Source of the DNA: Devosia rhodophyticola
Lineage (GTDB): Bacteria > Pseudomonadota > Alphaproteobacteria > Rhizobiales > Devosiaceae
Direction of reading: 5' to 3'
Length of the DNA stretch: 64,000 bases
Assembly: GCF_028816475.1 (NCBI RefSeq)
Contig: NZ_CP118247.1
Span: 2,348,001-2,412,000 of the forward strand
Part shown: positions 26,536 through 35,816 of the stretch, piece after piece
Layout: each line of letters begins with the position of its first letter
How positions within the stretch are numbered: position 1 is the first letter of the stretch
Position numbers and translations under genes: made by a program
The notes under the pieces: model-generated
Told to the model about the DNA's origin: nothing
Databases searched by the model: none
Seen by the model: only the letters and a program-made list of their open reading frames with translations

Positions 26536-27864
26536 TTGAAAGCGCTGACCTCAGCCATTGAGACCATCGACGATGTTGAGGTGTTCGGCCGCGTCAAGGC
26601 CGTTCAGGGGCTGTTGATCGAAATCGTCGGTCCGGTTCGCGAATTGCGTGTCGGTGGGCGCGTGATCATTGAAACATCAGGTTCCGCGCCATTGCCTTGT
26701 GAGATTATCGGCTTCAAGGATGGGCATGCTTTGTGTCTGCCGTTCGGCCAATTGGCCGGGGTAAGGCTGGGCTGCAAAGCGGTTTTTCAACGTCATGACG
26801 GAGCGGTCTTTCCATCAGAAGGATGGTTGGGCCGGGTCATAAATGCCAATGGCGAGGCGATTGACGGCAAAGGCCCGTTGCCGCGCGGCGGCGACGCCTA
26901 TGCTTTACAGCAATCGCCATTGGCTGCCCATGACCGGGTGCGGGTCGGCGAACCGGTTGATCTGGGCGTGCGCGCCCTCAACACCTTTACCACAGTATGT
27001 GAAGGGCAGCGGTTGGGCATTTTTGCGGGCTCAGGTGTTGGCAAGTCGGTGCTGATGAGCATGCTGGCGCGCAATACCGATGTTGATGTCGCAGTTATCG
27101 GGCTTATCGGTGAACGCGGCCGCGAGGTTCATGAATTTATCCAGGAGTACCTGGGAGAGTCGGGGATAAAACGGGCCGTTGTCATTGTAGCGACCTCTGA
27201 CGAGGCGGCGTTGATGCGGCGGCAGGCAGCATTTTTGACCTTGGCGGTGTCGGAATATTTTCGGGATCAGGGTAAGCGCGTTCTTTGTATGATGGACAGT
27301 CTAACCCGTTTTGCCATGGCACAGCGCGAGATCGGCCTGGCGATTGGAGAACCGCCAACTGCCAAGGGGTATCCACCGACTGTTTTCACCGAATTGCCAC
27401 GACTGCTGGAAAGAGCGGGGCCTGGCACAGTTAATTCAGGGTCTGTTACCGGCTTATTTACCGTTTTGGTGGAAGGTGATGATCACAACGAGCCCATTGC
27501 CGATGCCGTGCGCGGTATTCTTGATGGGCACATTGTGATGGAGCGCGGCATTGCCGAGCGGGGACGATACCCGGCGGTCAACGTGCTCCGGTCCATATCG
27601 CGCACCATGCCAGGGTGTGTGCCGACCGATTTCCGGCCGGTTCTGGCAAAAGCGCGAGAACTCATGTCGATATTTTCCGACATGGAGGAACTGATCCGGC
27701 TGGGGGCTTACCGGAAAGGGTCAGATCCGAAAGTGGACCGCGCCATCGCGATCTACCCGGCGCTTGAGGCATTCTTGAGCCAACAACGGGAAGAAACGAC
27801 GACGATTGCTGAGGGCTATGATCAGCTCAAGGCAATTGTGGATACCGCGGCGGCGTCGGACTGA
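26536..27864 (+). CDS. fliI: Flagellum-specific ATPase FliI
   Basis: ATPase of the flagellar type III export apparatus, 442 aa, homologous to the F1 beta subunit. Walker A AGSGVGKS is at residues 164-171, followed by the Walker [20 protein letters not shown] and the [15 protein letters not shown] segment. It is the first gene of fliI-fliJ. Start is TTG 26536 with an AGAAGG site nine to ten bases upstream, an unusual but supported start. FliH, its regulator, is in the fliF operon at 36 kb. Confidence 0.95.
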   Translation: MKALTSAIETIDDVEVFGRVKAVQGLLIEIVGPVRELRVGGRVIIETSGSAPLPCEIIGFKDGHALCLPFGQLAGVRLGCKAVFQRHDGAVFPSEGWLGRVINANGEAIDGKGPLPRGGDAYALQQSPLAAHDRVRVGEPVDLGVRALNTFTTVCEGQRLGIFAGSGVGKSVLMSMLARNTDVDVAVIGLIGERGREVHEFIQEYLGESGIKRAVVIVATSDEAALMRRQAAFLTLAVSEYFRDQGKRVLCMMDSLTRFAMAQREIGLAIGEPPTAKGYPPTVFTELPRLLERAGPGTVNSGSVTGLFTVLVEGDDHNEPIADAVRGILDGHIVMERGIAERGRYPAVNVLRSISRTMPGCVPTDFRPVLAKARELMSIFSDMEELIRLGAYRKGSDPKVDRAIAIYPALEAFLSQQREETTTIAEGYDQLKAIVDTAAASD

Positions 27865-27920
27865 AGGGGCGCTATCAGTAAGCGCACCGGAACTGACTTG
27901 GTGTGTAAGGAGTACAGGTC

Positions 27921-28337
27921 GTGAAATCGAGAAGCGAGAGCCTAATCCGGCTCAAGAAATTCCAGGTCGACGAGAAGCGCCGTCAGGTCAGCCAGATCGA
28001 AATGATGGTCAATGACTTTGTGCGCATGGCAACCGAGCTTGATCAGCAGATCGAGATAGAGCAGACCAAAACCGGCATTTCCGATGTCGCCCATTTTGCC
28101 TATTCAACCTTTGCCAAGGCTGCAATGGTGCGGCGCGACAATCTGCTGGCGTCAGCCAACGACATGCGCGAAAAGCTTGAAGCTGCGCAAGACGCTCTGG
28201 CCGAAGCGCTCGAAGATCTCAAGAAAGTTGAACTGCTCGATCAGCGCGAAAACCAGCGCGAAGCTGCAGAACAGCTCAAGGCCGAGCAGTCGGACTATGA
28301 CGAAATCGGGCGGCTTCGGTTTCGTAACTCCAAATAA
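27921..28337 (+). CDS. fliJ: Flagellar export protein FliJ
   Basis: Small coiled-coil component of the flagellar export ATPase ring, 138 aa, almost entirely helical and rich in charged residues and Gln (RLKKFQVDEKRRQVSQIEMMVNDF, then LAEALEDLKKVELLDQRENQREAAEQLKAEQ). It starts at GTG 27921, 56 bases after fliI, with an AAGGAG site ten bases upstream. Assignment rests on size, coiled coil and the fliI-fliJ order. The stop is 6 bases from the convergent PRC-barrel gene. Confidence 0.88.
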   Translation: MKSRSESLIRLKKFQVDEKRRQVSQIEMMVNDFVRMATELDQQIEIEQTKTGISDVAHFAYSTFAKAAMVRRDNLLASANDMREKLEAAQDALAEALEDLKKVELLDQRENQREAAEQLKAEQSDYDEIGRLRFRNSK

Positions 28338-28343
28338 CGCCCC

Positions 28344-29264
28344 TCAGGGCTCAATTACCATGCGTTGATTGATCCGGTCGGCTTCATAGCTTGCCGGATC
28401 ATAGGCCTTTTGCGCTTCAAGTTGGGCCTTGGTGGTATTGAGAAACACATAGCGCGTGTCATTGACGTCCATTGAGACATTGATGTTGTCGGTGCCGACG
28501 GCAACGGGTTTGGCACCCAACCCCAAAAATCCCCCAACATCGACGACAATTGCATCAATTGTTCCATCGCGATTGCTGACGACGCTGTTGACTGTGCCGA
28601 TCTGCTGGTCGATGCCGTAGACGGCAATGCCATAAAGTTGATCGGGATTTAAGGTGTTCACGTCCATTGGTGTCATCTGCACGCCATCGATGGATGTGCT
28701 GATATTTGCTTCGGACTGGGGCTGATCGGTTGTCGTTGTGGGATCAACCGCGAGGGTGTTGGGATCCCCATCGACCATCTGGGCGGCTTCCTGTTCTGGC
28801 GTCAGTGCGGGGCCGATAGCGGCCTCACTATCACCCCAAATAAAAGTTGGCGCTGCGGCCATGGCGTCGGTGCTTGTCGACATTACGTAGCGAAAACTGC
28901 CATCGCTGGCCTTGACGCGTTGCAGTTGGGAAAAATCGACCGCAACCAGTTTGCGGCCTTCGCCAACAATGCTGCCAACATCGATTACGGCAGCGGAGAC
29001 GGCATTGGCGGCAGTCAGAACGAGGTCGGTGATGGGGCCGATTTCGGCGGCGTCCCTGCCGGCGGAGCCAAAGACCACTTGCCCTATAATGTTGGAAGTC
29101 AGTTGGTCATCTGAACTTGCTTCATATCCCTGTGACAGAACTGTTGGCGGGGTCAGGCCAACCTTTTCCAGTTCGGTAGACTGGACGAGGGGCACATCCT
29201 GGGCGGGGCTTTGTCCGACAAGTGTTGCCATCAGAACAGTTGCGCAAAGCATGGGGCGGATCAT
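28344..29264 (-). CDS. Exported protein with two PRC-barrel domains (first of a pair)
   Basis: A 306-aa protein with a signal peptide (MIRPMLCATVLMATLVGQSPAQ). Two PRC-barrel-like domains follow: one around IGQVVFGSAGRDAAEIGPITDLVLTAANAVSAAVIDVGSIVGEGRKLVAVDF and one around LYGIAVYGIDQQIGTVNSVVSNRDGTIDAIVVDVGGFLGLGAKPVAV. PRC-barrels bind RNA or protein partners; the exported form has no known role. ATG 29264 is preceded by GAGGAG. The next gene upstream is a paralogue with the same layout, so the pair probably arose by duplication. The first barrel has lost the usual GGFLG core seen in its neighbour. Confidence 0.78.
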   Translation of the reverse strand: MIRPMLCATVLMATLVGQSPAQDVPLVQSTELEKVGLTPPTVLSQGYEASSDDQLTSNIIGQVVFGSAGRDAAEIGPITDLVLTAANAVSAAVIDVGSIVGEGRKLVAVDFSQLQRVKASDGSFRYVMSTSTDAMAAAPTFIWGDSEAAIGPALTPEQEAAQMVDGDPNTLAVDPTTTTDQPQSEANISTSIDGVQMTPMDVNTLNPDQLYGIAVYGIDQQIGTVNSVVSNRDGTIDAIVVDVGGFLGLGAKPVAVGTDNINVSMDVNDTRYVFLNTTKAQLEAQKAYDPASYEADRINQRMVIEP

Positions 29265-29344
29265 GGTTTTCTCCTCAAACGCGCGAGCAGGGCGCGGGAA
29301 CATCAAATAAACGGTTCCAATCACAAGTTGTTCCGCTCAACGCG

Positions 29345-29370
29345 AGGGCCGCACCCATTGGCGCGGCCCT
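29345..29370 (-). terminator. Hairpin downstream of the second PRC-barrel gene
   Basis: Seven perfect pairs (GGGCCGC 29346-29352, GCGGCCC 29363-29369) about 30 bases after the stop of the minus-strand gene ending at 29400. There is no T run, so it may be a weak terminator or a stabilising hairpin. Confidence 0.45.
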
Positions 29371-29399
29371 GTAATCTAGAATAACGCTCGATCAATCGG

Positions 29400-30365
29400 T
29401 TATTGGGCAATCATGCGCTGGTCATCGCGCGCAGTGGAATAGGTGTCAGCGTTGTACTCGGGCTGCTGTTCAAGCTGTTCCTTGGTGAAGTTGACATAAA
29501 CGAAATACTGACCGCCATCATCGGTAGCGAACTGCAGATTGTCCATGCCAACGGCCACGCGTTTCTGACCCATGCCGAGAAAGCCGCCAAAGTCGATCAA
29601 CATAGCATCAATCTTGCCGTCTTCGGTCAAAACGATGTCCCCGACTTCGGCGATATCCTCGCCATCCGAACCCACAACCTTGGCGCCGCTCAGATTATCG
29701 GCGGTCAGGTCCTCAACGGTCACTGCGACATAGCCTTCAGGCAGATTGCCCCTGTTGTTGACCATCGCGTTGCTGTCGGCCGGGGTCGCCGGCGCCATTG
29801 CGCCAGCGTTATCGGCTGGTGCGGCAGGAGTCATAGCGGCGTTATTGTCGGCCGCGGGCGCCATTGCATCATTGTTGAGATTGGCGGGTTCGTCGTCCTG
29901 CCAGACGAAGTCCGGCGCTGCGGTCAGCTGGTCGGCAGTCGTGGGCAAGACCCAGCGCTCGGAATTGTCGGCGGCTATGGTGAATTCAAGTGCGCCGAAA
30001 TCAACAGCCACGGATTTTTCGCCAATGCCGAGGAAGCCGCCAACACCGATGACCACGGCGGTGATACGGCCGTCATCGGAGAAGACGAGGTCGGTGACGT
30101 TGCCGATTTCCTCGGCATCATCGCCAGTGGACGAGTAGACAGGCTGGTCGATCAGGCGAGTGGCCAGATTGTCTGTGTCGACGACCTGATAGCCTTGTGC
30201 CATATCAAAGCCCATTGCCATACCGTTGTTGGCAGGCGCCATACTTTCGGCAGGCGCTGTAGCATCAGCGGGTGTGGCGGTGTCAGCTGGCGTTTTGTCC
30301 TGGGCGATGGCGCCGGTGCCGAGCAATATTGTGAGAGCGGTAGTAGCCAAAAGGGTGCGGATCAT
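29400..30365 (-). CDS. Exported protein with two PRC-barrel domains (second of a pair)
   Basis: A 321-aa protein with a signal peptide (MIRTLLATTALTILLGTGAIA) and an Ala/Pro/Asp-rich linker (about residues 22-52). Each half has a PRC-barrel with the core VVIGVGGFLGIGEKSVAVDF and MLIDFGGFLGMGQKRVAVGM. A second low-complexity Ala/Pro/Asn linker joins the halves. ATG 30365 follows GAGGAT at five bases. It is a paralogue of the gene at 28344-29264 and ends in RMIAQ where that one ends in RMVIEP. Function unknown; stress or envelope roles are possible but not shown. Confidence 0.78.
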   Translation of the reverse strand: MIRTLLATTALTILLGTGAIAQDKTPADTATPADATAPAESMAPANNGMAMGFDMAQGYQVVDTDNLATRLIDQPVYSSTGDDAEEIGNVTDLVFSDDGRITAVVIGVGGFLGIGEKSVAVDFGALEFTIAADNSERWVLPTTADQLTAAPDFVWQDDEPANLNNDAMAPAADNNAAMTPAAPADNAGAMAPATPADSNAMVNNRGNLPEGYVAVTVEDLTADNLSGAKVVGSDGEDIAEVGDIVLTEDGKIDAMLIDFGGFLGMGQKRVAVGMDNLQFATDDGGQYFVYVNFTKEQLEQQPEYNADTYSTARDDQRMIAQ

Positions 30366-30516
30366 AATATCCTCATTGGGTTCATTTTTACTTTTGAACT
30401 GGGCCGCATAATGCAAAACTTTGCCGGTGGAGCATTGTGCGGCCTGTTAGCGATGGGGGGACAACGCGACTATTCCGCAGTCGTTCCAAGTTGTTCGTTC
30501 TGAAGTGCCAACAATC

Positions 30517-30548
30517 AAAAAGGCCAACCCTTTTGGAGTTGGCCTTTT
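30517..30548 (-). terminator. Terminator of the metallopeptidase gene, in a 317-base gene-free gap
   Basis: AAAAAGGCCAAC (30517-30528) pairs with GTTGGCCTTTT (30538-30548), giving a T tail on either strand. It lies in the gene-free gap 30366-30682, about 135 bases beyond the stop of the minus-strand gene ending at 30683. The rest of the gap holds the upstream region of the PRC-barrel gene and a short GCGCGC palindrome near 30580-30597; I see nothing else in it. Confidence 0.7.
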
Positions 30549-30682
30549 CCGCCTCCCATGGCGGTTATCTTTTGGGGGCGCGCCATTTATGCGCGCATGA
30601 ATTCCCGTGTGCATCATAATAGCGCAGGTTTGAGGGCAGCGGTAACCCTGTCCGTCGGCGCGGTTAAGAAGATACTAAATGT

Positions 30683-31738
30683 TTAATGGTCGGCGTCCCA
30701 AGAGGGATGAAGCAGCCCGTGTATGAAAGCCAGTTTGGCCATAACGCTGGGGCCCAGAACAAATGGGTAGGCGTCGGGGTGACCCATGGCGCGATTGAGA
30801 TTATTGAGCAGTGACGAGAGCGGCACCCAATTGTCCATCACGCGCGAAAAGTCGTACTCGCTGTAAGGATCGAGATGGCGTTGGGTCTGGTCCGAAATCA
30901 GGCCAAACTTGAGGCCAAAGGCGGCCGCTGTTTCGACAGTGTCGACGATATGGAGATAGTGTGCCCAGGATTCGGCGAAATCTTCCCAAGGGTGGGCGGT
31001 GGCGTAAGGGCTAATGTGACTTTCAGACCAGGCGGCGGGTGCGCCTTGGGCATAATATTGTTTGAGGGCATTTTGATAGTCTTCTGACTCGTCGCCGAAT
31101 ATGGTGCGGCTAGGGTTCAGTGCCGTGGTATTGGCGACCAGCAAATCCCAATAATGATGGCCTATCTCATGGCGAAAATGCCCTAACAGGGTGCGATAGG
31201 GTTCACCCATAGCGGTGCGGCGTTGTTCGCGTTCGGCGTCGTCGGCCTCGGCCAAGGCGATGGTTATGACGCCGCGATCATGGCCGGTCATAACGGGGTC
31301 GGGATCGCTGGTGCCTTCTGCCAAGAAGCGAAAACTCAGCCCGTGGGTAGGGTCCTCCTGCCGGGTCGCCAGAGGCAGGTTCAACCGCAAGAGGGAATAG
31401 AACAGGCGCTTCTTGGCATGCTCGATTGTCTGCCAACGCTTGAGATTGGCGGGATCATCAATGTTGGGGATGGTTTCGTTGTGACGGCAGGCGGCGCAGT
31501 AGATTTCGCCTTCGGGGGATGCGTCGATCAGCCAATTGCAGGCGGCATGCTTGGCATTGTCGCAATAAACGAAGGTTCGATCTTCATATTGGGGGCTGGA
31601 CCATGTTTCACCCTCTTCGCCCAGCGAAAGCAGCACGTTGGCCGACGGATAATATCCCAGCCGATGGCCGCAGCGCTCGCATTGGATATTTTCAAAGTAA
31701 ATGGTGTTGCCGCAGTGATAGCAGCTGAAGAGTTTCAT
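30683..31738 (-). CDS. Zinc-ribbon protein with a putative zinc metallopeptidase domain
   Basis: A 351-aa protein. The N-terminus is a zinc ribbon (C6, C9, C20, C23 in SCYHCG and QCERCG), followed by a second cysteine set (VYCDNAKHAACNW, then IYCAACRHNE). The C-terminal two-thirds has HEIGHHYWD with H190-E191 and H194, a gluzincin-like active site, and later WEDFAESWAHYLHI, where the Glu could be the third ligand. This matches a family annotated only as putative zinc-binding peptidase (COG4307). Neither substrate nor activity is known to me. ATG 31738 (MKLFSCYHC) makes the zinc ribbon start at once. Confidence 0.82.
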   Translation of the reverse strand: MKLFSCYHCGNTIYFENIQCERCGHRLGYYPSANVLLSLGEEGETWSSPQYEDRTFVYCDNAKHAACNWLIDASPEGEIYCAACRHNETIPNIDDPANLKRWQTIEHAKKRLFYSLLRLNLPLATRQEDPTHGLSFRFLAEGTSDPDPVMTGHDRGVITIALAEADDAEREQRRTAMGEPYRTLLGHFRHEIGHHYWDLLVANTTALNPSRTIFGDESEDYQNALKQYYAQGAPAAWSESHISPYATAHPWEDFAESWAHYLHIVDTVETAAAFGLKFGLISDQTQRHLDPYSEYDFSRVMDNWVPLSSLLNNLNRAMGHPDAYPFVLGPSVMAKLAFIHGLLHPSWDADH

Positions 31739-31931
31739 TTTGTAGGCCCATGGGGTGACATGCACCAATGGTCCAAACCCCGAGTTGTTCCACCGCTGTT
31801 TTCCGGCTCGCCTATGCCGTTGTGATGAACGATCAGGGCCAAAGGATTAATTGGCAACATCGTGGCGTTGTGCAAACTTTGGCTCGGCATATGCCGCGTA
31901 CGCGCAACCTGAAAATAACGGGAGAACGAGA

Positions 31932-32240
31932 ATGGCCAATTACGTCCTCGCCTATCATGGTGGAAAAATGCCCGATACGCCTGAAGAGGGCGCCAAAGTC
32001 ATGGAGCAGTGGAATATATGGATAAAGGGATTGGGAGATTCCATGGTTGATCCCGGCAATCCGGTGGGTAAATCCAAAACGGTCAGCGCCAACGGGATCT
32101 CCAACGATGGTGGCTCCAATCCGCTAAGCGGGTTCTCGATAGTCAAAGCCGAAAGCATTGATGAGGCCATCGAATTTGCCAAAGGCTGTCCTCAGTTGGA
32201 TGGTGGGACGATTGAAGTGGCCGAAATTATTGAAATGTAA
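31932..32240 (+). CDS. YCII-related domain protein
   Basis: A 102-aa soluble protein (MANYVLAYHGGKMPDTPEEG) with the ferredoxin-like fold of the YCII/DGPF family, seen from the N-terminal strand, the central WNIWIKGLGDSMVDPGNPV region and GFSIVKAESIDEAIEFAKGCPQLDGGTIEVAEII. Family members are small enzymes or sigma-factor-associated proteins of mostly unknown substrate. ATG 31932 follows GGAGAACGAG. It stands alone, convergent with flhA. Confidence 0.8.
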   Translation: MANYVLAYHGGKMPDTPEEGAKVMEQWNIWIKGLGDSMVDPGNPVGKSKTVSANGISNDGGSNPLSGFSIVKAESIDEAIEFAKGCPQLDGGTIEVAEIIEM

Positions 32241-32265
32241 CGCTTCGGAAGGCACTCCAGATGAT

Positions 32266-32292
32266 AAGCCCGTCGTTCCGGCGGGCTTTTTT
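32266..32292. terminator. Terminator between the YCII-like gene and flhA
   Basis: AAGCCCG (32266-32272) pairs with CGGGCTT (32282-32288), followed by a run of six T. Being 4 bases from the flhA stop, it can also act for the minus-strand flagellar operon. Confidence 0.75.
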
Positions 32293-32295
32293 CGT

Positions 32296-34425
32296 TCAAA
32301 TGCTTCCCACTGTCTTGAGCTTGATCCTGGGATGGACTTCATTCTGGCTCATTACGACGGTTTGGGGGCGAAAACGGTCAATGATGGAGCGAATATGGGG
32401 GCGCACCGATGGCGAGGTGATCAGCACCGGGATTTCTCCCATCTGGGCGGCCTTCTCGAAACCTTGCTGAATGGCGGCGATGAATTGTTGGAGCCGGGAA
32501 GGTGCCATTGCCAGATGTCGATTTTCGCCGTCGCCAACCATGGCTTCGGCAAAGTCACGCTCCCACTGAGGTGAGAGGGTCAGCAATGGCAAATTGCCAT
32601 CCTGTCCCAAGTTGGCGGCGCAAATCTGGCGCGAAAGACGCGAGCGGATATGCTCTACAATGGTCTGGGTGGAGCGGCCGCCGCCGGCGACTTCAGCCAG
32701 TGCTTCAAGGATCGAGGAGAGGTCGCGGATTGAAATCCGCTCGTTGAGCAGTGACTGCAATACGCGTTGGATTCCCGAAACGCTGATTAGGCCGGGCACG
32801 ATATCCTCGACCAGTTTTTGCTGTTCCTTGGGCAGACCGGCCAGGAGCGACTGCACATTGGTGTAGCTTAGTAGATCGGCAACATTGGCCTTGAGTACCT
32901 CGGTCAGATGAGTTGATATGACCGTGGAGGGGTCAATGATCGAGAGGCCCTGCAGTTCGGCTTCATCGCGCAGCGCTGGATCAATCCAGGTTGCAGGCAG
33001 ACCAAAGGTTGGCTCGGTAGTGTGGTGGCCGGGCAAGTTGATCTGATTGCCCGATGGATCCATGACCATGAGCTGATTGGCGAATATCTGGCCAGCACCG
33101 GCCTCAACTTCCTTGATGCGGACCTTATAGTCATTGGGTTCGAGTTGCATGTTGTCCAGAATGCGAACCGGCGGCATGATAAAGCCAAGATCCACGGCCA
33201 TCTGGCGGCGTAGGGCCTTGATCTGCTCGGTCAGGCGATCGGAACCATTTTCGTCTTCCTTGACCAGTGACAGCAGACCATAACCCAGTTCAAGTTTGAG
33301 TTCGTCGATTTTCAGGCTGTCGCTGATCGGCGCTTCGGTGGGCAGTGCCGCTTCGGCCTGCTGGGCTGCCGTATCGTCAGCGTTCGCCAAAAGTGCCGCA
33401 GTATCGCGGGCTTTCATAGAACGGAAAGCCATATACCCAACGCCCCCGGCGAGGGCAATAAAGGGGATGAAGGGCATCCCAGGCAGGAAGGCCAACAGCG
33501 TCATGACCGCCGAGGACATTCCCAATGCTTTTGGATAGCCAGTAAACTGGCGCGCCAACGCCTTGTCAGCGGAACCCGCAACGCCGGATTTTGACACAAG
33601 AATACCGGCAGCGGTCGAAACGATCAGAGCCGGAATTTGCGAAACGAGACCATCGCCAATTGTAAGCAATGTATAGACATTGCCCGCTTCAGAGAATGTC
33701 AGGCCCTCCTGCATGACGCCGATGACCATACCGGCGATGACATTGATGAAGGTGATGATCAGTCCGGCGATGGCATCGCCGCGCACGAATTTGGATGCAC
33801 CATCCATATTGCCGAAGAAGGCGCTTTCGCCCTCGAGTTCGGCGCGACGGGATTTGGCACTATCTTCATCGATCAGCCCGGCGCTCAAATCGGCGTCAAT
33901 GGCCATCTGTTTGCCGGGCATTGCATCAAGGCTAAAGCGGGCGGCGACTTCGGCGATGCGTCCCGAGCCCTTGGTGATGACGATGAAATTGACAACAACC
34001 AGAATGGCAAAAACCACGACGCCAATGATGAAATTGCCGCGCATGATGAAATTGCCAAAGGCCTGGATAACATTGCCGGCGGCGTCGGTGCCGGTGTGAC
34101 CTTCTGACAGAATGAGGCGGGTGGTGGCCAGATTGAGCCCCAGCCTCAACATGGTTGCGATCAGCAAAACAGTCGGGAAAGAGGAGAATTCCAGTGGTTT
34201 TTGAATGAACAGTGCGGTCATCATGATCATGACCGAAAAAACAATAGAGATCGCCAGAAGACCGTCGAGCAGCATCGGTGGCATCGGCAGGATTAGAATG
34301 ACGATAATCGCCATGACGCCGGTGGCGAGCGCAATGTCGCCTGAACGCAGCGTTTCTAAAACGGTCTGGAAAGAGGGAAGCTTGAACCCGCCTAATGGAC
34401 CATTGCCGGTTGGGATGTCAGCCAC
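32296..34425 (-). CDS. flhA: Flagellar biosynthesis protein FlhA
   Basis: Inner-membrane core of the flagellar type III export gate, 709 aa. About eight N-terminal transmembrane segments (first ALATGVMAIIVILILPMPPMLLDGLLAISIVFSVMIMM), the FHIPEP-like cytoplasmic motif between them (LRLGLNLATTRLILSEGH, then VVFAILVVVNFIVITKGSGRIAEVAARFSLDAMPGKQMAIDADL) and a soluble C-terminal domain that binds chaperone-substrate complexes. It is the last gene of fliF-fliG-fliH-fliN-flbD-flhA, 11 bases after flbD. Confidence 0.97.
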   Translation of the reverse strand: MADIPTGNGPLGGFKLPSFQTVLETLRSGDIALATGVMAIIVILILPMPPMLLDGLLAISIVFSVMIMMTALFIQKPLEFSSFPTVLLIATMLRLGLNLATTRLILSEGHTGTDAAGNVIQAFGNFIMRGNFIIGVVVFAILVVVNFIVITKGSGRIAEVAARFSLDAMPGKQMAIDADLSAGLIDEDSAKSRRAELEGESAFFGNMDGASKFVRGDAIAGLIITFINVIAGMVIGVMQEGLTFSEAGNVYTLLTIGDGLVSQIPALIVSTAAGILVSKSGVAGSADKALARQFTGYPKALGMSSAVMTLLAFLPGMPFIPFIALAGGVGYMAFRSMKARDTAALLANADDTAAQQAEAALPTEAPISDSLKIDELKLELGYGLLSLVKEDENGSDRLTEQIKALRRQMAVDLGFIMPPVRILDNMQLEPNDYKVRIKEVEAGAGQIFANQLMVMDPSGNQINLPGHHTTEPTFGLPATWIDPALRDEAELQGLSIIDPSTVISTHLTEVLKANVADLLSYTNVQSLLAGLPKEQQKLVEDIVPGLISVSGIQRVLQSLLNERISIRDLSSILEALAEVAGGGRSTQTIVEHIRSRLSRQICAANLGQDGNLPLLTLSPQWERDFAEAMVGDGENRHLAMAPSRLQQFIAAIQQGFEKAAQMGEIPVLITSPSVRPHIRSIIDRFRPQTVVMSQNEVHPRIKLKTVGSI

Positions 34426-34436
34426 TTACGGCTCCC

Positions 34437-35804
34437 TTATGCGACCGAGCGCTGTTCGCCGGGACCGGGCACGAACGTGCCCTCGTCGGCATATTGGTTA
34501 AGCTTGTTGCGCAGGGTGCGGATGGAGATACCCAGAATGTTGGCTGCGTGCGTGCGATTACCAAGGGTATGATCAAGCGTATCCAAAATCAGGTCCCGTT
34601 CGACATCGGCTACAGTGCGCCCGACCATGGCGCGTGACATGGTTTCGGCCGTTTGGGCCAATTGGGCGGATAGGGAATGGGCTTCTGCGGCCTCGCTAAG
34701 TCCGGTGCCGTCGGGCAGAGAAATCGCGTCAGGGCCAATTATGTCGGTCTGTGACAAAAGCACCGCGCGGTGCAACGTGTTTTCCAGTTCACGGACGTTA
34801 CCGGGCCAGGGAGCACCAAGCAAAGCGACTTGTGCTTCGGGCGACAAAGTTCGGTGCGTAAGGCCGTTGGCCTTGGCATATTTGGCGACAAAGTGATCTG
34901 AAAGCGCAGCGATATCTCCGGGGCGGTCCCTAAGGGCCGGCAATTTCAGATTGACGACGTTGAGCCGGAACAGCAGATCCTCACGGAAGGAGCCTTCGCG
35001 AACGGCTTCGTTCAAATTGCGGTTCGACGTGGCGAGAATGCGGATGTCGACGGGAACGGGCTTGCTGCCGCCGACACGATCAATCAAGCGCTCCTGAATG
35101 GCCCGCAGAAGCTTTGACTGCAGGCGGAAATCCATTTCCGAGATTTCATCGAGCAGAAGCGTGCCAGCATTGGCTTCTTCAAACTTGCCGATCCGACGCC
35201 CGATGGCACCGGTGAACGCGCCTTTTTCATGCCCGAATAGTTCACTTTCCAGCAGTGCCTCCGGGATGGCAGCACAATTGATGGAGATGAAGGGTTTTGA
35301 GGCGCGTTTGGAGTGGGCGTGGAGATATTTGGCGACCACTTCCTTGCCTGTGCCGCTTTCCCCGGTGATCAGAACGCTGGCGTCGGAACCGGCAATCTGA
35401 TCTGCCATTTTTACGACGCGTTCCATGGCAGGATCGCGGAACAGAAATTCGCTGGCGTCGCGAGCAACGGCGGCAATGACGGCCGCGATCAGATCAGCGT
35501 CTGGTGGCAACGGGATATATTCCTTGGCACCGGCACGGATAGCGTTCACGGCCGCTGCCGCATTGGTTTCAACGCCACAGGCGACCAATGGAATGGCGAT
35601 CCGCTCGGCAGCAAGCCCGGCGATCAGAGCGGCAATGTCCATCATGACATCGACCAGCAAGAGATCTGCGCCGCGCCCGGCGCGCAGCGTGGCCAAAGCG
35701 ATTTCAATGGATGGGGCGTGAGCAACCTTGGCCCCGCCCTGCATTGCAAGCTTGGTCGCTTCGCTCAATTGCCCTTCAAGTGCGCCAACAATCAATAGTC
35801 GCAT
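34437..35804 (-). CDS. flbD: Sigma-54-dependent flagellar regulator FlbD
   Basis: Bacterial enhancer-binding protein of 455 aa that activates sigma-54 flagellar promoters. The N-terminal receiver-like domain is degenerate: LIVGALEGQ replaces the acidic pair, though LLLVDVMMD and GAKEYIPLP keep the Asp and Lys positions. The AAA+ domain has Walker A GESGTGKE, the sigma-54-contacting GAFTGA loop, Walker B TLLLDEISEM and the R-finger region. The C-terminal Fis-type helix-turn-helix is NRTHAANILGISIRTLRNKLNQY. Its target here is probably the fliK promoter at 42552-42568. Confidence 0.93.
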   Translation of the reverse strand: MRLLIVGALEGQLSEATKLAMQGGAKVAHAPSIEIALATLRAGRGADLLLVDVMMDIAALIAGLAAERIAIPLVACGVETNAAAAVNAIRAGAKEYIPLPPDADLIAAVIAAVARDASEFLFRDPAMERVVKMADQIAGSDASVLITGESGTGKEVVAKYLHAHSKRASKPFISINCAAIPEALLESELFGHEKGAFTGAIGRRIGKFEEANAGTLLLDEISEMDFRLQSKLLRAIQERLIDRVGGSKPVPVDIRILATSNRNLNEAVREGSFREDLLFRLNVVNLKLPALRDRPGDIAALSDHFVAKYAKANGLTHRTLSPEAQVALLGAPWPGNVRELENTLHRAVLLSQTDIIGPDAISLPDGTGLSEAAEAHSLSAQLAQTAETMSRAMVGRTVADVERDLILDTLDHTLGNRTHAANILGISIRTLRNKLNQYADEGTFVPGPGEQRSVA

Positions 35805-35816
35805 AATGATGCCCTC

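Noticed and set aside
29403..30503. Plus-strand reading frame of 366 codons opposite the second PRC-barrel gene
   Set aside because: It is Gly/Val/His/Arg-rich in the way of a codon-phase shadow. The minus-strand gene has a signal peptide, a ribosome-binding site and two domains. The repetitive Ala/Pro codons of that gene create the open shadow frame.
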